A stretch of DNA of 64,000 bases from Labia minor (Eukaryota > Arthropoda > Insecta > Dermaptera > Spongiphoridae). Where the stretch lies: assembly GCA_963082975.1 (NCBI GenBank), contig OY720349.1, forward strand, positions 45,613,962 through 45,677,961. Direction: 5' to 3'. Below, in pieces: positions 1-11,962 of this stretch. The position numbers and the translations under genes were made by a program. The notes beneath the pieces were generated by a model that saw nothing but the letters and a program-made list of their open reading frames with translations, had not been told where the DNA came from and searched no databases. Every line of letters starts with the position of its first letter. Position 1 is the first letter of the stretch.

Positions 1-404
1 CCATTTATCCTCTTTTTTGTTATTATATGTATTTTCATTAAATTTATGTAATATCACACTCGTTAATCAATTGATAATTTAAAATTGAACAATTTTTATC
101 TCACCCTCCACCTCCATGTTTTTTTAAAAATATATTCATTTCCATAATGAACTTAAAAAAAAATATTTTATTAAAAATTACATTTTATAAAATGCATTTT
201 ATATAACTTTTTACTGATATATTATATTTATAAATTTTATAAATTTTTCATTAAAATCTTAAAAGAATTAAATTTAAATATTGTTTCTATCGGTTCGATT
301 TAAAATCTATATAAAACACCATTAATTATAAAAAAAATTAATATTTATGTTTTTCTTTAATTAATATAATATTTATTTGTAATAAATTGCGAGAAAAGCT
401 TTCT
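1..404. other. AT-rich unique DNA, no gene seen
   Basis: Poly-A/T-rich sequence with stops in all frames. No repeat shared with the rest of the window was noticed. Confidence 0.6.
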
Positions 405-560
405 GTAAAATGTTCACCTCCGCTCAACCCCGCCCGCCCCTCTCCTGTCTTCTCCGCCTGCCCCACCTGCATGCCTGCCGGCCTGCTGCCTCGAACGCAT
501 TAGTTCTCATTCCCCTAGCAGTGCAAGACGCTCGCCGTCCTATTCACCGAAATCATCCGT
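405..560. promoter_or_regulatory. GC/CpG-rich islet, promoter-like
   Basis: About 150 bases of C-rich sequence with roughly a dozen CpG steps sit abruptly in very AT-rich DNA. On the minus strand it contains a GC-box-like GGGGCGGG. No ORF of note crosses it. It could be a promoter, a 5' UTR exon or a conserved element; transcription direction is not evident. The call rests on composition only. Confidence 0.3.
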
Positions 561-2150
561 TGAATCATTCACTAATCAAGAATTAATTGAAGATTTATTT
601 ATTTTATTAATTAAAACCAAGATTTTATTAGTAAACTTTCAAAAAAAAACAATATTTCAATATTTTTCATTGAAAAATTATATATGTATATATACGTATA
701 ATTATAAATTTTTAATCAAATTCTTTGAAAAGATTTAAAATCAATTATAAGATATAATTTTCTTTAAATATATTTATTAAATATTTTTTTAAATTAAAAT
801 CATCTTTTTAAAATGTTAGAATTATTTTTAAATTTTCTTTAAAAAATTTGTAATAATTATTAAATCTTTCGCTATTTATTGTAAATAGCATTAATATCAT
901 TAATACATCGTTCTTCAGTGTGGAAATCAATTTCTTCGTGTTGAATCCATGAATATAACACTGCAACATCAATCAATCAATCAGTTGGTAAATTACCATT
1001 CAATTTTAATAAAGTTAATATATTTTTACTTACCAACATCTCATCCTCTTAAATAATAATTTTGCTCTACGATTCTCGTATTATTATTTTATTAAAGTTT
1101 CTATTAAAAAAAACAAAACTAATTTTGGATAAATTGAATGAATAATTTCTCAAATCAGTTTTATTTAATCTCAATTTATTCCAGTGGCATTATCACAGAC
1201 TTTGCTCGATGAAAAAATGCTTCGAGTAATTAAAACATTTTTTTTTTAATTTGAAAATAAAACATTTTAAATCTATTATAGATATTTAAATCGATTTATT
1301 TATTTTAACATTTGAAATATCATTGCAATTTTCAAAATTTAAATTTTATGAATATATTAAAGAACAACATTGCTTTCAATGTTTCAATATAAAATGATAT
1401 TCAATCTGTAATCAATATAATAATAAAATTAATATCATATAAAAATAAAGTTCGTGGAAAATAGTATAAATAAGCCTTTATCATTGATTGTCATTTATTG
1501 ACACAGGTGATTAGAATAAAATTATAAAAAAAAAATATACAATACTACTTTAAAGGGCATTTATATACCTATTTATACTTAATAACATCAATAAAAAAAA
1601 ACAATTCTCATAAAATTTCTTAAAATAAATAAATTAAAGCAATTTAATAAATTAGAATTGAAATGAAAAATGAATATTATTTTGTCAATTTATTATTATT
1701 ATAATATAACACTTTTAGAAAGTAAAATTAAGGGTATTGCTATTATATGTCAATTACACAGAAGAATATCTTCATGAAATTAATAAGATAAATGTAATTT
1801 ATTTCCAATGTGGCATCCAATAATCTTTTTAATATTTAAGAAAGAAGAGATTTTTAGTTTTGTGGTGTTTTGTAGGAAATTTTTTTAATGACTATTAATT
1901 GAGTATAATAACTTGTAAGTATTTCTATTAAAATCCACTCAAACACTTATGAATTTATTCATCCATTCATAAAATGGAGTGGCTCTAGGATAATTCTAGA
2001 ATTTTAGTATTTTAATGTAATATTACTGAAAAAATAAAATAATATTTTTTTAAAACTTACACCTCTTCAATCATTATAATGTTATTTATTTTATTTTTAT
2101 ATCTATTATATTTGTCTTTTTCTTAAATGACATAACTAATCTTATTGAAT
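561..2150. other. AT-rich unique DNA, no gene seen
   Basis: Low-complexity A/T sequence broken only by short mixed patches (for example near 900-1000 and 1190-1230). There is no coding potential, and no terminal repeats or target duplications were recognised. Confidence 0.55.
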
Positions 2151-2440
2151 TTCTTTTTTTCCAGTCGAGTGAGATGGAATATCAATACAAGTCTTCGAGT
2201 TTAATCTGCGAGTTATACCAAATTTTATTAACTTCGAGGTCAGTATTTATTATTAATTTGATTTTTATTCAATTTATAATTATCTATTTTAAAATTTTAT
2301 AATCTAATATGTTATTTTTTTTCTCCCATTTCATGATTCAATCTCCGTTCCTTCTACTGGATGTTGATTCAAATTCTTGATTATCTTATCCATCTCTGAT
2401 GATGATGAAATGACCTTCATACAGCTCACCAAATGTAAGT
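2151..2440 (+). other. Exon-like blocks with splice-site-like borders
   Basis: A pyrimidine tract ending in CCAG (about 2148-2163) is followed by an open stretch beginning ATGGAATATCAATAC and reaching a possible AG|GTCAGT donor near 2238. A second mixed-composition block ends at AAAT|GTAAGTAAT near 2436, an excellent donor match. No protein family is recognised in the short translations, so these could be non-coding RNA or UTR exons, or chance. This is inference from splice consensus alone. Confidence 0.2.
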
Positions 2441-2639
2441 AATCATCGTTATTTATTTATTTAGCATGGCACAAATTCAAATAGGAATAAATTTTATTAA
2501 TTTAAATTTCTAAATAAAATATTTCAAGTAAAATTTAACATACATAACAGTAATTATATTTGATTTATGATTGATTGATTTTCTTTATTTTGATAATATT
2601 AATTAGAAAATTTTAGGGAAATATATTTTAGAACTTAGT

Positions 2640-3340
2640 GAGATTAGGGGATTTCAGATTACATCTCTCAAGAATGAGTATCATTGATAAAGGAAGCAGA
2701 AATGAGAAAGGTAATTAGAATTGCGTTACACTGGGGGGAGGGGGCTAATCATTGGAATATACTTATATTTTGTTGTTAGAGATTTTCAGGAGGTTGCTTC
2801 CTACTTCCATCGAAGGATGCTGGTTCTCATCCTACTAATCCATAGATTAGTTTAGAATTATTAAATAGAAAAGTGTGGGTGGATAAAGCAAGTGTCATGC
2901 CAATATTATAAGAGAAGGGTTGTATTAATTGCATGCCATGTCTGAATTGTGCCTTTTTGTATTGCTGAGAATGTATTTGAGGTGGATCGAATGAACGAGC
3001 ATTCGGGAAGGTAATTCAGCACAGTTCCGAAATGGGAATAGCCTGAATAGGAACAAATTGTTGGATACCTTTTGAGCGTAGGATAGATTCGATTAGCATG
3101 GGCGAACTACTCCTAATAGTGGAGACCATGCATCTTCTTAGGTAGGCAGGTTTTATTTCAGGTTGCCCCGAATGTGGCGGTTTCATTTCGAAATCCAAAA
3201 AATCAAAGGCATTCTCAGCTGATTCAAAAAGGCGTACAGACCAAACGCCTTATTTTTTTAATATTTTTTTTTAAGGCGAACTTTCTTTTTCATTACATTT
3301 TCCAAATTCCGTAAGGAGAGGCTTGGAAGGGCTAATTTAT
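2640..3340. other. Unique mixed-composition block, function unknown
   Basis: Less AT-rich than its surroundings. A possible acceptor (GGGGATTTCAG near 2657) precedes an open stretch of about 45 bases that begins ATGAGTATCATTGAT and meets a GTAATT-type donor near 2710. The minus-strand 60-codon frame at 3016-3198 has no family resemblance and is probably chance. The block could hold regulatory DNA or non-coding exons. Confidence 0.2.
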
Positions 3341-3559
3341 GGGGATAGGAGGAGGCCCTATTAAATATTCAATTGTTTTTTATTTTATTATGAATTAAAA
3401 AAAAAAATAATTGAATATCGTGATTATTTTCTTTAATTTTTTATTTTTTATTCAATATATAATTTAATCATTTTTACATTTTAAAGATTTTACTATTTAG
3501 GTAGAATCATTTATTAATTAGAATTAAAATTTTAAAATTATTGAATTTAAAATGAAAAT

Positions 3560-3845
3560 TCAAACACATAATATATTATATATATATATAAATATTCTAT
3601 TGTAGTTTTATGTATATACCTACTTATTAGTAACCAATGTAACCAGGGTAACCATTTATAGACTTTTACCAAAATATTACTAATTAAATTAATTTTGGTT
3701 AGATTAATTTTGGATTTAACTATACTAAAACCTTCCCCGAGATGCCCACAACAATCCCTGAAAGTTTCATCGCAATCGGACCGGTAGTTTTTGACACACA
3801 CACAGACAGACATTGCCTTTTATATATATAGATAGATAGATATAT
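3560..3845 (-). repeat. Interspersed repeat, type with (GACA)n and degenerate sensor-like tract
   Basis: Read on the minus strand it starts with a GATA/TATA microsatellite, then AAAGGCAATGTCTGTCTGTG and a segment about the bases of a CGATTGCGATGAAAC type. This layout is common in arthropod dispersed repeats. The minus-strand 88-codon frame here is low complexity and not a gene. Only one copy is present in the window, so its limits are uncertain. Confidence 0.4.
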
Positions 3846-3989
3846 CTAAGTAATTTTTTATTTCACCATTTAGTTTAATGTAATAATAATGGACTGCTGG
3901 GGTCGAATTAAATTTTATATCATTTTTAGTGTTTTAATTATTATTATTATATTTAAGCTCCTGGTGGACGTATAGGATGCGAGCGCCAG

Positions 3990-4440
3990 GTAAGGTAAAT
4001 GTACCAGTGGTGGATGTTAAGAGAAATTTTCATTACAAAACACTATTATTCTGTAATAAAAGTGAGAATAATAACAAAACAAGTGCTAACATATTGTACA
4101 ACTATTTTTAATTATCACTACAACACAAACATTCGGTTAATTTATATTTAAATATTTTTTTAATTTTTTTCAAAACGTATTTTTTGTTCTTGTAGTGGGC
4201 CACCTGAAAATCGAAAGTTTCAGTAGTGGGCCACTTTTTGATCCAGTAATAGACTATCAACCTAAAATGGGTTTAAAATAAATAAATGGAATAAAATTCA
4301 CTAAGGATTGGTTTTATTAATATTTTACGGTTGTATTTCTCACAACATGATATTAAAATGTATGGAAAATACTATATTTTGAAATCACCCGAATAAATTA
4401 ACACATGTAACTTTGGGACTTGCAATAACAAATCTTAGTT
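3990..4440 (+). mobile_element. Helitron-like element, 5' end copy
   Basis: The first 200 bases (start TAAGGTAAATGTACCAGTGG) match, with scattered changes, the minus-strand 5' end of the element at 34688-35580. The shared part includes the AATAAAAGTGAGAA block and the following CACTA(T/C)AACACAAAC block. A weaker match recurs near 4405-4435 (AACTTTGGGACT). The stretch between carries two GTGGGCCAC-like motifs. The 3' limit is uncertain because a pogo-like remnant follows. No coding frame survives. Confidence 0.45.
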
Positions 4441-4596
4441 CTATAATAAATTTTGTGTTTTGGGATTTTGATTTTTGGTAAATAGATAATAATTATATTG
4501 ATTATATTTTATATTGAATATATTTTTATCACTACATCTTTAAATTTATGAGTAAAAATACTCTTTTTATCTCACCCTATCTACATATCCTATCAT

Positions 4597-5351
4597 GGGG
4601 CAAGTGCATACTATCATGTGGGACAAGTTCGCTGAAGTTTGCTTATCTCATATCGCAATGCATTTTTCAATAAAGATTAACTAGGAATAAATTTTTCTGA
4701 TTTCTCTAGAAAGTGTAGTAGTACAATCCTCAGAAAATAAAGAACCTGCTAAATTTATTCCTCCAGAAACAGAAATTACTTTTGAAGATCTACTTACAAT
4801 GAGTTCTATTAAAAGCAATGCGCCTAAACCTTTAAACAAAAAAAAAGGAAAGTTGGATGTGGAACAGAAGATATAATGTTTAGGATTTTAAAAGAAAAAG
4901 TAAAATTTCAAAAAAACGAATCAGTTTTGAAGAATCTAATGAAAGTTTATGCTGTATCTGTAAATGCGATTTCCAGATTCAAAATAACGAGTAGATTCAA
5001 TGCATAATATGTAAGAGGTGGGTTTGTGGTATATGCAATAAGGGATCAAGAAAAAACAATACGAATGTGAAGAATGTGAAAACGATTAATATAAGTTTCA
5101 AATATAAATGATTTCTATTATTTACTTTATATTTTATATTAATTATATTTAAAATTCTATTGTTTATTCTTCTAATTTTTCTAATTTTATTTTTCTAATG
5201 TTTCTAAATCACACAACTTTAAAACTAATCAACATATTTTAGTTCTGTAAAAAGCAGTATATAGTAAAAATGTTTGAAATTTCCCTTCTGTCCCGTAATT
5301 CATCATATAAAGATTCAATTCGTTTGTAGTATGCGTGTACGCACTTGCCCC
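4597..5351 (+). mobile_element. Degenerate pogo/Tigger-like DNA transposon remnant
   Basis: It is bounded by inverted GGGGCAAGTGCRTAC (4597-4611 and 5337-5351), 15 bases with one mismatch. Inside, on the plus strand from about 4707, an open stretch reads ESVVVQSSENKEPAKFIPPE and continues acidic then lysine-rich. A frame-shifted cysteine cluster follows at about 4945-5090, of the form CxxC, then IQCxxCKRWVCxxC, then CEEC. A terminal PHD-like zinc cluster of this kind is typical of pogo/jerky-type transposases in invertebrates. The DDE core is absent, so it is an internally deleted, frameshifted relic. Confidence 0.5.
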
Positions 5352-5556
5352 GTTTTCAGGGAAAGTCGCCTTTTGCTTTTTGTTACAATTTGTTATATTA
5401 AACATATTTTTGAATATAATTGTAGATTTCTATCAATAATTATTAGTTAGTAGTAACATAACCATTCAATAATACTAAAACAAGATTATTATTTGTAAAA
5501 TAAATTAACTTTTTATTAGTTCAAAGTCAAACTTGGCAAAAAATGGTCCGCATTTA

Positions 5557-5781
5557 CCCCACTTCACCTTAAGTAAATATACCATATTTTATCAAAATCC
5601 GTTGAGCTGCTCAGCTGTACACATCTATACGAACGAACGAACAGACGGACGGACAGACATCATGCTAAAAATACTTTTTTCTGTTAACAAAATGCATGAT
5701 TCGTGGAGATATGTAAAAATCTCCACATGTGAAATTTGGTGTGAAAACAATACCTCCCTTACTATCGTCAGTCGGTAAAAA
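5557..5781 (-). repeat. Family X repeat, copy F (5' part only)
   Basis: The minus-strand copy starts at the T-run plus ACCGACTGACGATAG (right edge) and runs through the (GTCY)n microsatellite and the ACGGATTTTGATAAAAT tract. It then stops, so the 3' two-thirds with the hairpin end is missing. It is one of eight X copies or fragments in the window. Confidence 0.75.
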
Positions 5782-6159
5782 AACATTAAAATGAATAATT
5801 TCTTTTTTTTCTTATATACCTGGATAATATAAAATTTATATTTATATACTTCACTTTTAAATAGAAAAGAAGAAATATTCTAATAAAATAAGAATAATTT
5901 AAAAAAAATAATAATGTAAGAAAAATATGATGAAAATATTTTATACAATTTATTAAAATGAGAACTTTTAGAATAAATTAAATAATCGAAATGATATTAG
6001 GAATTAAAATAAACATTTAAATATAATCCTTCTTTGTGTGAGAATTGCTAAAATTATTAATTTCATATTCAGTGTCAGAAATGAATCGACTTCTTAACTG
6101 AGCCACGATATGCTCTGAATGTACAACATGGAGTATCATATAAATTTTAAAAAATTAAT

Positions 6160-6440
6160 TTCTGTGGTGTTTGAATAGATATTTATATAATTTATAACCT
6201 ATGTTCAAATAGAGGTATATAAGAATTTCATACTGATCGGTTCAGTTAATTTTGAGTCTATAACGTCATAATTTCCCGGCCGACAAACATGCATACAGTC
6301 AGACAGACAGGCATGAAAAGTTGTAAAGACACTTTTGGATTCTAAAGGTCATGAAACGTGAAGATATGTAAAAAAATTTAAATTCTGAACAATGTACAGA
6401 TAAAAACATTTATATATATTATATGTATATATATATAGAG
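6160..6440 (+). repeat. Family Y interspersed repeat fragment
   Basis: Contains a GTTAATTTTGAGTCTATA block, a CAGACAGACAGG microsatellite and a block near 6380 (AATTTAAATTCTGAACAATG). Related blocks recur at 21820-21995 and 58755-58805. No terminal repeats or ORF were seen, and the class is unknown. Confidence 0.4.
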
Positions 6441-7269
6441 ATAACAATTTTAAGATTTTAGGAATTTTATTAATTGGTATAAAAGGTTAATTATTTTAGC
6501 ATTGAATACATTTTTCATTTTTGATTGGTTATATTTTATAGGTTTTCAATACATCATATTTTTAAATTTTGGAATTTCGGCATATTGGTATCACTTAGCT
6601 GCGCTTTAATTTTAATCATATTTTCAAGAAATATTTAGGTATTATCGCTCTTCCTTCTGATTTCTCTGTTTATTTACATTGGTCATTTACTTAAATAATA
6701 TTTCGCTATATTCAACAAATAATAAAAATATTTGTATACTTTTTTGCAATTAAATTAAAGTTAACGATTAAAATGCTGTAAAGATATTTATAGACAGGTG
6801 CAAGTTAATAATACTATGTTAGCGATTCTGTAATAATTTAACTTGTAGGACAAGTATTTCTCTCTCTCTCTCTCACCATTTTCATTGATCTCATGATTGC
6901 TAATTAAATTGGAGCTAAGATTAAATCAAATCAACAATTCAAATTGAGACCAAAATAATATGTTAGAAGTGACCATTTTAGCTGAAGAGGATTGTTAATG
7001 GGAATTAACTAGAATTTTCTAATCATACTAAGAAAAGAACTAATTTTAATTTTTTTTTTTATTTGAAGATATTCCTATGAAAAAGTACTCTTATTGTTAT
7101 TGTTAATGAAAAAGATATCTAAATTTTTAATTTAGGTAAATGAACACATAAATTTGTTAATAACTATAATTTTTAAAATTAAATAAACGTCGTAAAAGAC
7201 GTGTCCAGGTAGTCGATGTTGATTTTATATTTAATATTTAATGTGTAAGAATATTTCTTTTGATACTTC
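6441..7269. other. AT-rich DNA with a (TC)n run, no gene seen
   Basis: There is a (TC)8-type microsatellite near 6858-6874. Otherwise the sequence is featureless A/T-rich. Confidence 0.5.
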
Positions 7270-7270
7270 T

Positions 7271-7900
7271 TTTTACCGACCTACGTTAATAAGGGAGGTA
7301 TTGTTTTCACACCAAATTTCACATGTGGAGATTTTTACATATCTCCACCTATCATGCATTTTCTTAAAAGAAAAAATTATTTTTAGCATGATGTCTGTCC
7401 ATCCGTCTGTCCGTCCTTATAGATGTGTACAGCTTGAACGACTCAACGGATTTCGATGAAATTTGGTATATTTACTTAATGCATCAGTATGATGAATTGA
7501 TCAACATTTGATACAAATCCGGAAACAGGAAGTGGTAGTATTAGCGATCGACGATAGGAAGGGAAGGGTTATTTTCACACCAAATTTCACATGAGAAGAA
7601 TTTTTACATATCATCACGAATCATTCACTTTGCATTGGTTTTATACTCGAGAAAAATCATCTTTATTAGTTTTTTCTTAATTAAAATTATATGACGTCAT
7701 CCAGTCATTCATGACGTCACACCCTGGTCTTACTTATATATTATAAATAAAATAAAATTAAAAATATTTATGTTATATCCATATCTGTTTTTTATTGCAT
7801 TAATAGATATATTAAAATTATTTGAAATTGTTTCTGTAGCTGGAAATTACTTTACTTCAAACCGTCGGTCGGTTCGGACCTGGCCACAGGTCAATTTATT
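7271..7900 (+). mobile_element. Family X element, copy A, full length (Helentron-like, non-autonomous)
   Basis: The 5' end is a T-run then ACCGACCTACG. An internal second copy of the 5' region starts near 7545 (GATCGACGATAGGAAGGG). Two TGACGTCA palindromes lie at 7692-7699 and 7712-7719. Near the 3' end an inverted CCGTCGGTCGGT is followed by the hairpin GACCTG-GCCA-CAGGTC. It has no coding capacity. The inverted copy of the 5' end lying inside the 3' hairpin is the asymmetric arrangement known from Helentrons. Confidence 0.75.
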
Positions 7901-8021
7901 TTGTTTATTTTCATTTATAACTAATTTTACTGGAAATTATTTAGATTTATTTCTTTAATTGTTATTTCTTTCTAAATGAATAATTATTTTTTTATATATT
8001 ATTAGTTGAACAGATATTTAA

Positions 8022-8057
8022 ACAATACCTCCCTTACTATCGTCGGTCGGTAAAAAT
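8022..8057 (-). repeat. Family X 5'-end fragment, copy H
   Basis: About 35 bases identical to the X 5' terminus, inverted relative to copy A 130 bp upstream. It is either a severely truncated insertion or the remnant of an inverted pair with copy A. Confidence 0.65.
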
Positions 8058-8152
8058 TATTTTGCACATTATCACCATGATTCTGTTTTAATAGAATCAG
8101 AATCTCTTGTTATAAATGCTAATAGACATTTGGTAGACTTAATATAACTGAA

Positions 8153-8156
<4 letters not shown>

Positions 8157-8182
<26 letters not shown>
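8157..8182. repeat. (AT)n microsatellite
   Basis: About a dozen AT dinucleotides in a row. Confidence 0.9.
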
Positions 8183-8183
<1 letters not shown>

Positions 8184-8199
8184 GTAAACTAGAGGACAT

Positions 8200-8450
8200 A
8201 CGCATATAACCATGGTGCTAACTGCTAACTATCTTCTAACTCAACTGGAATTAGACGACGCTACCGATGGGGTTGCGAGGTGGCCAGTGAAGGGGATGAA
8301 CGGGGCTCCTGGGAGCCCCCAGGGCACGTGCCTCCGCCACCTCCTGGCAATAGAGCCACGAACCCCCTCCACTATTGGCTCAACGTGCAGACTCAACACC
8401 GAATAACTTAGTCATCCATTCCTTAGATCTACCATTCTAGAAGCTTATTC
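8200..8450. other. GC-richer block of unknown origin
   Basis: Contains an inverted GGCTCCTGGGAGCC palindrome near 8304-8317 and a 64-codon plus-strand frame (8212-8406) with no recognisable domain. Composition differs sharply from the flanks and suggests a LINE 3'-region or other repeat fragment. No second copy is present in the window to confirm this. Confidence 0.3.
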
Positions 8451-8989
8451 TCTTTCTAATTAATAGCTAATATTTTAAAATGGATTCTGCCAATTTCTAA
8501 TTTAATTAATATTGATAAAAAAATAAAAAAATAAAAACTAGATGTTTTAACAAATAATACTTTTTAGTTTGAAATTATGTAAAGTGTTAAAAAAATAATG
8601 GAAAAATGTTGAAATTAAATAAATCAAGTTATGTGAACAAGGTAATAATTTTGAAAGGCTCTTGTATGTATTTATGGATAGAACATATCATCGTTCAAAT
8701 ATCATCCGCAACTTCTCCCCATGGCACAGTTCCGAGTGATCCAATTTTGAATTTTGATGACCTGCATTATTTTAGGATATCTGTTGATTGGGGTTCATTG
8801 GCATAGAACTGGAATTTCAGGAAACCTCCAAAGCAAAGGTCAAATTGACAATTTTGATCGGTAATTGTGACAAATAATAGATTAAATATAAGACAATCTC
8901 CACAAAATCAACATAGTCGCTACAAGAAAACATCGAAGAAATCGTCCATCCAAAATAAAAAAAATTTTTATTTTATTTAATTCATTAAT

Positions 8990-9240
8990 TTAATGAGAGA
9001 GATTGATATAGTTAGGGTAATAAAATTGGCAGGACATGTGGCTAGAATGGGAGATGAAAACCTGGCGGAAAATCGAATTGTGGGGAGACCAATTGGGAAA
9101 CCAAGAACGAGGTGGACGGAAAATGTAGAAAGGGACCTAAGAGAGATGGGAGAGTTGGATGGGAGTGGCCCAGAATAGCAATATTTGGAGCGGTCAAGAA
9201 CTTTCGAGTTCCAAAGAGCCACAGAGATAGATAGAATAAG
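8990..9240 (+). mobile_element. RTE-type LINE 3' end, 5'-truncated (family L copy 1)
   Basis: The translation contains IKLAGHVARMGDENLAENRI, then a GRPIGKPRTRW(T)ENVERDLREM block. This is the conserved C-terminal tail of arthropod endonuclease/reverse transcriptase LINEs. The copy ends with a shared terminus (ctttcgagtt...gccacagagatagatag), so the 3' UTR is almost absent and a GATA-like tail follows, as in RTE elements. Only the last 80 or so codons are present. A stop interrupts the frame after the REMG part. Confidence 0.8.
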
Positions 9241-9479
9241 AGAAATGAGATTGTCCCATTTCATGCAAGTGAACGTATGTATTTCTAAATTATAATAATT
9301 CTAAAAATCAAAAACTCATTCTATAAAATAAACCTCATTTAATCTTTATAAGTAACCTTTACAATCCGTAAAATATATTTTAAATTCTAGTATGAATAAC
9401 ACATGAAATCCCAGGATAATTTTATAATAAACCTCCAAGGAATCTATTTACAAGAATAATAAATTCTATTGTCGACTTT

Positions 9480-9780
9480 TTGAGACAACGCTGTCTAGAA
9501 TTTAAATGTATCCAAAGGGGATTGTTTTTTTCGTTTAGCAACCATATATTTAAACGAGCAAAGGGTTAGTCTCTTAAAGGAGGGACTGTTTTCAGCTGAC
9601 CACAGTGAAAACCCCTCAAGGTGACTCCCGCACTCTCTCCTCAATACGAGTTAACCCTTGGGTTTAGGGCCACTTGACTCCTACTGATGGTAAGATAGAT
9701 GGCACCTTTAGGACCTTGCGGTGGACTCTAAAGAGAGAGAAAAAGAAAAGAAATAACCTAGGAGAGATGGCCATTTTAAT
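9480..9780. other. Unique GC-elevated island
   Basis: Mixed-composition sequence without an ORF, repeat ends or copies in the window. It includes an inverted GTTAACCC / GGGTTTA-like patch. It could be conserved non-coding DNA. Confidence 0.25.
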
Positions 9781-10165
9781 TGGAATATATACAAGAGTAA
9801 TGAACTAACTAGTATTATTTATTTACAAATGGAGAATACAAAAAATATTATTAGAAATAAATTTTACCTCAATTTTAATCTTAATTGAATGATAGAATAC
9901 TTTCTCAATAATTTTATTAAGAGAATTCTTTAAAAAATGTTTTTTGCTTTCATTTAAATTTTTATTTGGAAAGTAAAAAAATTCTTCACCATTATTCTAG
10001 ATATAAATATACACAATAAAATATATTCTAGTTAAAATAAAAGATCTGTTTTGAAAGTATAATGTTCACTATTAAAATTTAAATTATTTTTTCATAAATA
10101 ATTTAAAATCGATTGCTCATTTTAAGCGGTTACCTTTAAATAATAAAATAGATTCTCGTATCGTA
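9781..10165. other. AT-rich DNA, no gene seen
   Basis: No feature recognised. Confidence 0.5.
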
Positions 10166-10560
10166 TACTTTCCTGTGAGAGAATTCGTTTTAGAAGAGAT
10201 GACTCTCTCCTCTCTCTCTCTCTCTCTGTTTTCTTCGGGGACCAAGAAAAGTAGCCAAAGTAAAGGGGGCGTCTGCCCCCCGGGGCACAGTCCATCACAC
10301 GGGGCCTGTGTCTTCGTGCAAAAGAGCAAATGCAAGAGACGCTCAATATGGTGTTTGTTCGGGGTAAGAGGAAAGACTGGGGGTGGAATACAGCGGTCGG
10401 CTCTTAGAGCTGGTCGCTAATGTTGAGTTATATTCGTGTAAGCAAATCGACCCTAACCTCACCCCCACTTCTCTATCATAAACATTGAGGCACTCCTCTA
10501 AAGTTGATATGATTTCTAGGAGTAATAAGAAAGGGTATAATTATACTACAAATCTAATGC
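10166..10560. other. Unique GC-elevated island with (CT)n tract
   Basis: Starts with a CT-rich microsatellite (about 10206-10227). A CCCCCCGGGG palindrome lies at about 10275-10284. Overlapping 72-81-codon frames on both strands (10117-10346 minus, 10175-10420 plus) look like by-products of the composition; none has a domain. Confidence 0.25.
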
Positions 10561-10963
10561 ATAGTATTATGAAATGAAGAACTACTCGTACTTATTCACT
10601 TATTCATATCTGATGAATTTTACCAAAGCAAATGAATAATCTCTAATAAGAATTAATTAAACACAAAAAAATATAGAAAAAAAATTAATAATATATATGT
10701 ATTATGAAAAAAATTATTTAAGTTGATTGTGTTCAACATAACTCCCCTGTAAAAATGTATAATTAAATTTGATTCTATTTTAAAGATTATATTAAGTTTT
10801 TAAATCAATATTTTTTACTTTCCCGCATACTTCGTATAAGGGAAGTATTGGAATCGTCAAAAATTTCGACTTGGAGATTTCGATAGATCTTGACGTTTTA
10901 GACCTCCCTGAGTCGAAAAATACCATGTCTCTGTGTGTGTATGTATGTATGTATGAATGTATG

Positions 10964-11755
10964 TGAGGCCAGCAGGATCAAGGGGGCAATAAAACGCTGA
11001 TGTTGTTTGTAGAATCGGTATTTATTGCTTGACGTGTTCGGGAGTGTAGAGGTTACAAATTCGGTGTTGTTGAAGTCGCTGAAGGTGGCCGAAGGCGGAT
11101 CGTCGGTGTGGGATCCAGAGTATGAAGTCCTCTCGGAGTGCTGCTAGATGGCCCTGGGCGGTCGGTGATGTGGCCGGGTCGGATGATGGTCCGTGAGCAG
11201 TGTGCGGGGACCGGAGGGCGACTCGTGGCCGATGAGCGGTTGACCGCAGGGCGACTCGTGGACGACGGTCTGGAGGACGGTCACTGGACGATGCCCGTGG
11301 CCCGGAGTATGGTCAGTGGATGATGCTCGTGGCCCAGAGGACGATGCTCGGGCCCGGGGAGGTATGGCTTACAGAGTCTCTATCTGCCTACTCTCTGCAA
11401 GCCGGGAAGGTGAGGAAGGGAATGATGGTGACGGAGCCAGCCATGGCAATGAGGGCCGTAGGCAGTCGAGGCGATGAGGCCCGGACGTAGCCGTCACGTT
11501 GGGGTCCCCAAGTGAGGGGACCCGTGCAAGAGAGGATGGTTAGGAGTGGATGGTGAGGATAGGACTGGGTTCCGGACTGCTGTTGGGCTGCCCTTATATA
11601 CCTCCAGCAAGCGCCTCTGGTCCGCCCTATTGGGCGTGTCCGGGGGCGGAGTTATTTCTTCTCGAAACGCCTGGAACCTTCTGGAAGTTTCTGAGAGCAT
11701 CTCGAAACGTCTGGACTGTTCTGGAGCCTTCGAGCATTATTTGTGTGACGCCACA
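10964..11755 (-). repeat. 3' LTR of the TRIM-like element
   Basis: 792 bp and nearly identical to the other LTR. On the minus strand it has a TATATAAG box (11591-11600) and an AATAAA signal (11021-11026) in the order expected for U3-R-U5. Confidence 0.85.
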
Positions 11756-11962
11756 CCACCCCCTGCCGAGAATGTTGGTCACGGAGTGTTTATGTCTCGA
11801 AGTTGTGCAGAGCTCGGAGGCGACGTATCTTGCGTCCTGTTCATGAGGTCCTGTTGGGGCAGTTTGATTGCCACCCGATTCGCTGCTGGATTCTCGTTTT
11901 TCAATCATTTTTCTTCGTAGGGGGAACCAATTGAGGCCCCCCATCACGTCGGGGTCACCAAT

